A DNA stretch of 64,000 nt from Ptychodera flava (Eukaryota > Hemichordata > Enteropneusta > Ptychoderidae), in the NCBI RefSeq assembly GCF_041260155.1, contig NC_091948.1:5623501-5687500 (forward strand), written 5' to 3'. Both the position numbers and the translations under genes were made by a program. The notes under the pieces were generated by a model. That model did no database searches. It was not told the origin of the DNA and was given only the letters and a program-made list of their open reading frames with translations. This document shows, one piece after another, positions 39,378 through 49,202 of this stretch (within the stretch, counting starts at the first letter, position 1; every line of letters begins with the position of its first letter).

Positions 39378-39448
<71 letters not shown>

Positions 39449-41557
39449 GTATATGTATGTATTTTGTATGTATTATGTATGGGACGTGATGAGGGATTGT
39501 AGTTTGACGAATATTATACATGCATAAATTAATGGTCAACAGAAAAAACGTTGAATGTTATGACATCAAAAATTTCAAGAAGAAATGTAGACTATTCCTA
39601 CCGTTTTACTCTATTATTTACAACTACAAGATTCTAAATTGAGCATTTCAGTTAAATGACGGGATCCATTGTATGACTGTAGTTCGTTAGAATAATCGTT
39701 TATCTAACAAACCCTCCCTTGGCTCGTAAACAGCATACATCTGTACCTGTCAATACTGCAACACAATGAATCAGGGATATTCCAGGCTACATTACCGATA
39801 CCGTTATTTGTAAGTATTTTTCAGGACACTTTGTATGTAGCGATGGAAAGTTCGTCAGAGAGACTTCTGTCTGTGATGATTATCAGAACTGCGAGGACGG
39901 CAGTGACGAAGAGGGCTGTCGTAAGTATAATTATCATATACCCATGCCCATATTGCTACATCCTAGTGACGTTCAACGTAAAATATCAGCCGTGATATTT
40001 CACGGTAAACGTCGAGATATGCACGATGAACGTCATCAGTTTTAGAGTTTTCCCGAACTACATTAGCAGTTTGTTGGTAAACAACGTAAACAACAAAATG
40101 GCTGCCGCTCCCCGCCTGCAAAGCGATGTCGCCGACGTAAAAACTTGAAGGGCTTCGTGGAACACGGGTATTTCTGGTTGCAAAATACGGAAATATCACG
40201 TTGAGTCTTGAAATGTTTTCCCATGGTATTTTTTTGGTCAAGTTCTAGCAAACATTCTGCCGTTCGCACGGCGCCGGCACTGTGCACGGTCTCCATCGAA
40301 CAGGTAGTTAGCGCGTGGCGTGACAGCGATGTCGCGCGCGACGACTGTTGACATGGCAACTCTAAAGGTAAACTAACAAAATGGCGTCCCCTCTCTGCGC
40401 GAGCTCCGTGCCGTAAAACGATCGAAATCAGGATAGATTTAAAGCTGAGCAGTTTTGATCGGTTACAGTTGTAGCATATTGCACCTTAAAATGTTCCTTC
40501 TGTATGACGATTTTTGTATCCCGGTGTCTTTCTTCTTGGGTTTCATTGAGATATGGACGATGTCGCGCGTGATGTTGACATCTTCGTCGTATACTTTATG
40601 AATGAAGCCTGTTCACATAAACATTCTGATATTTATGCGCAAGGCGTAATAAAGTAAAGCCTCAAAATTAAAGGTTTTTCGTTCTATTAGTAAAAATTCC
40701 CTAAAATTATGGGCATGGGTATATGATAAATCGGTTATTACCCAATATCGCCTGTTCCTTGTGTCGTATCAGCATTCGTGTCATTTGTGCTGCGTCAGAC
40801 ACTCGACTTCGTCTCGTGTCTGACGCAGCACAAATGACACTCATGCCGATACGACACAGGAACAGGCGATATTGGGTAATAACCTCTAAGTATCATTCTC
40901 CCCGATTAAACGCGGAAATGAATTGTTTTTTGCACTGACCGTTGTACACTTCGCAATAAGAAAGTGTTCGATTAAGAAAACGAATTATCACGTGAAACGA
41001 AATTTGTAATAAGTTTTCGAAGTGATTCGCCTACGATTTTTAAAGCGAAGGGAACTAAAAATCCAATTTCAAGCCTACATTTTCTTAGGAAATGATTAAA
41101 TTACTATTTCATGAGTGACACAAAGAGTGTATGGACTTTAGTCATACAGCTTATGTGCTCACGCATTGTAGAGTAGTCCTCTCAAGATCGCACCCTCCAC
41201 CCTTAAACCTCAGAGAACGACCCTTACCAAATGTCTTCTATTATTGCAAAATTATCCTCATGAACCTGTATAAATGATGCTTACACGACTAATTACCAAT
41301 CATATATGGCACCACCTCACTGAATTTAATCGCTTTTTACTCACAGATGTCCTTCAATAAATCCATCGCCAATCTCTATTGGCTTTGAAAAATTACTCAC
41401 ACTTCCTTTTCGGGCACCTACCCGCATACTATCACACCTACAGAAATTACCCATATGCAATATATAAGAATATTTATGCCAGAAACACTGGGGGAGCTTG
41501 TCCGCGAAATCAACATCCCAAGCGCCTGCAGGTTTTATGGCCCGCAACGAATGGGGA

Positions 41558-41636
<79 letters not shown>

Positions 41637-44600
41637 GTATTGTTGCTACTGTCTTCTTGTAAGTATGCCCATATATGTTGAACTCGATGATGTCATACTT
41701 GCAAGCTCTTTGTGGTTGCCGCTACATTGGCAAGCATAGGGTGCTGCTGCTGTGAATGAATATAGATCATAGTTCATGCATTGGATATTAATACTAAAGT
41801 ATTATAGTATGCTCATGTGATATCAAGTATGTCATTAACTTGTGTGACCTTACATCAGCTCTAATTGTTACAGTTCACGTAACAGAAATGTAACGACAAT
41901 TATTTTGTTCGACTATACTCGTAGCATGTCCGAGTTATCAATTTGAGTGCGATGACGAGACGTGCACTAGCAAATGGAATCGATGCGATGGATATGAAGA
42001 CTGTGCAGACGGGTCTGATGAAGCAGATGACTTATGTGGTAGGTAAATTCCCCTGACTGCACATGCTTGCGTCAAGTATACCGTTGTTTTCCCAATTGCG
42101 ATGTAGGTAATGTGCGCTGTGTATATTTATACGACTGGCGTACGCCTGCTATGATCCACAACCAATTAATCAGCCAGTCAATCGCGGCTTCCGTAACGTA
42201 ATTATTCTGTTTGACGCGAATGAACGTCTCTACGTGACATGTTAAAGTGTAAAGTCTTGCAATTTTTCGCATTTCATTGGATTCTCCCAATGAAGTGAAA
42301 TAGCATTGCTAGATTTCGTTTATGGCGGAATATCAAACAAACTTTACAGTTTTCGCTTCATTTTCGATTGCCTGCCGATTATACTGACCTAACAGAAGAA
42401 TATAGCATATATTACAATTGTGTGGAATATGACCAGGTTAGAGTAAGCAGTCGGGAGACGAAGTCGTCTAATACTATAAATGACTACTTTATTCTATACT
42501 AATATAATAGACAGTGGCTAATACAGTGAAGCATAACACTTGGGTGAGAGACCGTACATAGAGTCCAGTGACGTGAAGTGTCTCAGTTGAGGGTGGAAAA
42601 GTCTCTGATTAGGGAAGGCAAGATTCCCGTAGATAAAGCACTTTTGGCGGGAAAGTGTCTATGAGTCATGAGAAAGGCACATGATGGATTATATCTATTG
42701 TCTTAGCAGATGGAATCTCTGGTAGGTAAGATAAACAGTGATAGAAAGCGATGCCTCAAAGCTTAGTCTTAATAGAAGTAATGCTATCAGAGTATCTATA
42801 GTAAGACACTGTACTAATAATGACGTAATACAAGAATATATTTCCTAACAACAATAAAGTGGAGGGTGCTCAGTGCCATGCGTTCTGGTCGACGACGACC
42901 TACTGCTGTCGTGAGGATTCAAATAGATATACACAGTGTTCAACATTTTCTTGCATGTTTGCATGGAGGGACCCGCGTTTGAATGGGGTGCATATGTACT
43001 ATTTATCTTGTTCACGCTTGTCCTTGCTGTGGTTAATAATAATTGTTGTACACGCGTCATTGAGCAGATTTATGTACATTATTAAATTCAATTTTCGAAA
43101 GAAGTGTTGCTTAATACCTCTTGGGAGTCGAGTAGGTATAGAAATAAACCAACGCAGTCAACATTTGTTTTGGCATGTCGCATTAATAGGGACAATTCCA
43201 CGCATGAATCTCCAATGAGATTTCAATTTTCCATCATGAGTGAGAATGAACACGTCTGCACAATATGGCAAATGTCACAATGCATCGCTTTCCGATAGAT
43301 CACCTATTTCTGATTTTGGAAAATGTTGAAATTTTCCCGTCCCTGTCAGTAAAGTACCGGTAGAAAATGATTAAGTTTTTTTTTTGTGAATTTTGGTCGT
43401 TTTAAAGTGTATTCAATATCAAATTAAAGAAACGAAAATACAGAGGCATTCAATTACACACTTTTGTAAGAGTTAAACTAGAAACATGTGAATTAGACCG
43501 CTTTATGTTGAAGTTTCCTCTTGAAATTAAACAAAAGTCAACATAATCTACGACGCGAACAACGTCATTCTCACTCAACTGAAGACTTCTTTCATCCACA
43601 GCGCCTTTCACTTGTGACGATGGTGTAACGGTCTCACCGCTTTCAGAATGCGATGGCTACTTTGACTGTTCTGACCACTCCGATGAAATACCCTGCGGTA
43701 GGTGTACCTGTAATGAGTTCAAACACAGACAAATATAGAAACAAACTAGCAACGGGTATCGTTCAAGGAGTGAAGCGGTTATGTAACCCATCCATACATG
43801 CCTCGCATCAGGTAGCTCTCGCCTGGCTTTTCCGAAGAGTGCCGACCATACATCCTTCGGTAATTTTCGGATTTTCGCCAATTGTTAAGCGAAAGTATAT
43901 TCGGCAAAGTTTGTTTGGTTGTTGTCATGTGGTGCTGAGCGGAATTGGCGTGCTTGCGAAAACGGGAGTGTTTTGAGCTTCAGGAAAGTGAGTTTTACCG
44001 TTTTAAAAAATCCTCTCATATTTTTATGACTATATAATGAGTGTGTTTGAACCAAATTTGAGTCTTTTATCGATACTGTCTGGTTTTACTCAATGGTTTA
44101 CGGTCAGTCATACCGTCTTTTACACGTTTTACAAGGAAGGACATGTTTATGAAACTGCTGGCGTGTCATGTTTTGATTTGCGTGATCGTGAAGCATTGTT
44201 TCTGCCCTGACAGCTCACAAAGTAACTATGGTTGCTACGCGACTGGCAGCACGATGCCATCTCGTCGTATTTTTCGCATAATCTCGTGCAGTTATCAACC
44301 ACAAACAAAGTCTCCAAAAAGTTTAACACTTTTGAAGCTCATTTTAATATGAAAAGGCAATAGTCTACCGAGACGACCATGGAACAAAAGGCATGCCGCG
44401 TTGCTAGTCTGTTTCTATATTTGTCTGTGGTTCAAACGATTAAAAGTCGACGGAATGCTGCTCTAAGACTCGCCATTGTAATCTTTACGTGCAAGTTTGT
44501 GATGCATGATTGTGCTTGTGAAGCATTTTCAGAGACAGACTGTCACGACTTTTACATTATTAAAGCCTGGCCCTGTTCAGTGTTTGGCATTCTTGCTGAC

Positions 44601-47403
44601 TGTATTTTATACATCAGCGTCGAAGCTGAAAAATGCCTTTGAGCATGCGTATAGGGAATAATCTTAATCCATTACGACGTTTCTCATTATCACATGGCAG
44701 AATGCACGAATGATCAATTCAAGTGTGCAAATGGATTGTGTACAACCAAGTATAACGTGTGTGATGGATACGACGATTGCCGCGACATGAGCGACGAGGA
44801 AGACTGTGGTGAGTTAATTATCTGTTGATTTTTTGTTCCAAACAACATAAATGTAACAACGAAGGTTTTGTTGAACGTGACTTTTAATCCAGAGGGAGAG
44901 ATAGCAATTCGCCTACACGCTAATTGACTTATTGACAATCACGATATTGTCTGTTAACATTAAATCCAGCATAAGCAATAGTTTTTCCGGTGCAAGCCCT
45001 TATATAAGCTGGATGACTACGCAAAAACAAACATTGTAATTTTCATTAGGAATGCATATGTTGTGGATACAGTGGATATACAGGAAATGTAGTGAGAGAA
45101 AGTAATGTTGCAATATTACTTTTTTGAAATAAACCATTACCTTGGATTTTGTGCAGTTTACACAAATATATGACAACTTTCAGCCCTCAAACATGTGGGA
45201 AGCTGTTTAAGACTGAGGTATTGTTATTTTGTGCAGCGTAGAGTTCTAAAACACTTATTTGAAAGTGACTTTGGGACTGTATGACGATAATGCGTATTTC
45301 TTTTGACTACGCAAAGACTTGACAAATGATATATATTTTCACATTTTAGCAGGCTCTTTTCGTATAGATACAAGTAACATCGCCACTATATCTTGAAATC
45401 TACACGATGATACCGTTTGAATATTTCATAATCTTATAATTCCATGTCATTTGTGAAAGTTTCAAGGAAGTGATATACAAAGATTTTATTTTGCATTTCT
45501 ATGTGCAAATCAAATTCAATGGCATTAGCTGATGCTACTTAATCCTAATCTCGACATAGCGAGATTGAAGCGCCTGTAAAAAGTGCGGCATGGATAATTC
45601 TATTCAAGATAGAAAGTCTCCAAGCCATCGACCGTGCACCCCGACTAATTAGTGTAGCAACTGCTGCTGAGACTCCCTAGCTAGGTTATAATTATCCACG
45701 CCACGCTACAATTTCTGTATGGAGATCGGCTTAACGAATGATTGCTGCGCTACCTTAAGGCGCTACTAAGTCATTCAATGTATTTATGTATTCATAGATT
45801 GTTCTGAAGACCAATTCAGGTGTGACAATGGACTTTGCAAAGGAAAATACGTGGTTTGTAATTTATATGATAACTGCGGCGATAACAGTGATGAAAGCGA
45901 ATGTGGTATTTATATAATTAAATAGATTTATTTGTTTGCTTGTTGGTTATTTATCTATTATACGGTGTAGTTAAAAGATAGATCTGTTACCTTTCGAATT
46001 TATCATACAGATGATGACATATGTTAAACTTAATGAGACTGAATTCTGTATCGTTAGTCGATCTTAAAAATTCCATAGAAAATCTGTAGGACTCTGCATG
46101 TATCAGATTTATCAATTGCAAGCAAACGATGAAGGTTTGTCTTTCATGGGCCATTTGCCCTAGAAACGAGCGTACGAAAGGAAGTTGTTGGTTTTGTGAA
46201 GTCCACAACTTTACTAACTAACAAATGGCCTATTTGTTTCTCAGGGTAGGTCCTTTATTGTTCTCAGTTGTTAAAAAATGACGAAAAAATTTACCATAAA
46301 AATTTACATAAATGGACATATGCGAATTGCAGTGACTCACTAAGACATAACATCGTATAGAAATAAAGGGCGACGCGCTGACCATTAACGTTTATTTGTG
46401 GGCGCGGGCTCGAGGAAAGCCAAAAATTAACGGGCTCGGCAAGACTCGCCCGTTAATTTTTGGCTTTCCTCGAGCCCGCGCCCACAAATAAACGTTAATG
46501 TCAGAGCGGAGTCTGTTATTTCCATTATATTATCAGTAAACCCAAGAAAACCGTCAAAATTTCCGAACATTTCAGGAGCAAACGACAACTGGGCCCCAGA
46601 AACTGAGCAATACATGACGCACTGTCACGTGCGCTGTGAAAAATTGGCAAATCTGGAGATGTTTTCAGAAAAAAGTATCTCAACTTGACCTACAAATGCT
46701 CCATTTTATGTTGTGATTGATTAAGATTTTCATTGAGTTGTAAAGTTACGATACTTTGAGTTGTTAATATTATTATTCATATTCACGGGCATGTAAACAA
46801 ATCATTACTGTGTATTTGTGGTGAGTCACGTGGTTCAGCTCGCCCAATCAAAATGCGACGGGCGGGGCATGGTAATATAATTAGTCATAAAGGCCTGATA
46901 GTAGTCAAGAATGTCATTTGCAAAAGCTGCTAGTTCAGACACGTTATGCACCCAAAGCAAGATGAATAATGGCTGACATTTTTAAATATTGACTTGATAT
47001 TTCTTCATCTTACAGAAATATTTGTTTGTGATGATGGGAGAGAGATTCCACAAAGTTCCCTGTGCAATAGATACTTTGACTGCAACGACCACACAGACGA
47101 AACTCAATGCGGTACGTTAGGGATAATTACACCTTTTGACAGGACACGTATTTACTAAAATAGCAAAAAAGCGCATCTTCTATTTCCACGTGGGTACACA
47201 ATTATGAGTACTACAGTTAACATTAATCAAGGAATCATTTCAAATAAAAGCCCCATTCCTATACCTTTTTGCATATCCTGATTTTGGATACTCCAGGGCC
47301 TGTACATATGCTGATCGTAGTGTGACCACAGAATATTTGCGACAAATACACGACTTAGATTTTAACAACGAAATAATTATATGTAATGTGAAACTCAAAT
47401 ATG

Positions 47404-47489
<86 letters not shown>

Positions 47490-49130
47490 GTGTAAGCGTG
47501 TGAATTTAATCGACCAAATGCAGTACCAAGGATTGGAATACTGATATTTTCATGGGGCAATATATCTTAATAACAGGAATTTAACACACCTCTCTCAAGA
47601 GAGGACGGGTTTCTTTTATATGTCAATGCAAGTAAATAGTGTATTTACCTTAAAAGAAGTGTCATCTTCTCTACTGTAAATCCAGAGTGCGAGGAGGAGC
47701 AGTTCAAATGTGATAATGGCCTGTGCAAAGATAGTTATATGAAGTGTGATGGATACGATGATTGTGGCGACAACAGTGACGAAAGGGACTGTGGTGAGGA
47801 ACTGTCCCTCTGTTACTCTTAACGTTCCCAACCTGAAACCGATGCATAAACAATTTATCAAATTGTTGTCAAAATGGCACATTGAACTTCATGTAAAACC
47901 ATTCTTTAAAGTCCCTGTAGCTGTAATTCTTGAAATTTGTTGACCTGAAAAAGGCTTTCTATTTTCTCTGGTTTTCAGTAATTCTAAAGATTTAAAGGAT
48001 ATAGTACTTTAAGCTTACTACTGAAAACTTGGACAACAGAATTTGAATTCTAACCGTTATTTTGATTTCCCGGCATTTTTATAATCTGGTAATATTACAA
48101 AGAAAACAATGCGTATTTTATCCCGACGGAAAACATTCAGCACTATGCATTATATTTGGCTACTCTGCGTTTCTATGAAGATGACAATGTATATATGCAT
48201 GACGTATAGTGTTTTTGCTTTATTTGCATGAGGGCGCCATTTTATGTTTGGGCAAACGATATTTATCTTGCTCAAAATTGAACATGCAGTCCCAGTGGAC
48301 AGTTTATTATACTTGTATAAACAACCCCAATGAGTACATTCCCACGAACTTGTTTTAGTTTGGAAGTAATATCACAAAAATAATGATACAGCTATTGGGC
48401 CTTTAACAGTAGTCGTCTTCTTTCCTGTTGAATCAGTGTGCGAAGACTACAAATTCACATGCGACAACGGACTGTGCAAGTACGATTTTGTTCAGTGCAA
48501 TGGGTACGATGACTGTGGCGACAACAGCGATGAGAGAGACTGTGGTGAGTAATTGTTCATCTTTATCTTTCAACGCCCTTCAAACTTGGATAAAACTGAG
48601 TCATCTCATGAAAAAGAATCTTGTCTTAGCATATACAACATTCATTTCCGTAATGTTGAGAAATTATGTTAGCGGTCTGGTTTTAATGTTGGTATTACTA
48701 CAAACCGGTGACCCTGATCGGCGCAGTAACAATGACGATGAAATGAGGTAGTGATATGTGCGTTTCTGTAAACCGACCGTTACTAGCGGAAAATGTAAGG
48801 GTCACATGATTACTGTCACAAATTATAATCCCCGAAAATATGTATACCAATATTCTCGTAACACACTTTCCTTAGAAACTTACGAATGTGAAGACGGTCA
48901 AACCATCACCTTTAGCAAGTACAAGAATGGTAGAGTAGAGTGTGACGGTTACTCTGACTGTTATGATAGGAGTGATGAAATGAACTGTGGTAAGTTGGAA
49001 TACGGTGATCAGTAAAACCACAGCACAATGGAATGTAAAGTCAATATTAATCAGACCGATCAACGACAGAAGGACACGAAATGTGGACTTACACCCCTAA
49101 TATGAGAAAGTGAGGTTGAGAATTTCAATA

Positions 49131-49202
<72 letters not shown>

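Larger units (their letters stand above)
36875..39384. mobile_element. Head-to-head inverted Penelope-like retroelement
   Basis: About 940 bp at each end (36875-37815 and 38445-39384) are near-identical inverted arms, with a unique centre of about 625 bp. The arms encode the C-terminal half of a Penelope-like polyprotein with a GIY-YIG nuclease start (VIYQATVSS...TYVGLTAG) on opposite strands. The centre holds a reverse transcriptase part: the plus strand has [17 protein letters not shown] and GLYRDDGLG (YRDD at 38417-38428), and the minus strand continues with [17 protein letters not shown]. It is flanked by (TA)n tracts and lies in the intron between LDLa exons 8 and 9. No arm is intact. 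Confidence 0.88.

Noticed and set aside
42419..42910. Possible solo LTR
   Set aside because: Starts with TG and has an LTR-like composition, but no target duplication, no second LTR and no coding partner could be found.
47240..47560. Tyr-Ile-rich minus frame
   Set aside because: Translation of a (TA)n tract.
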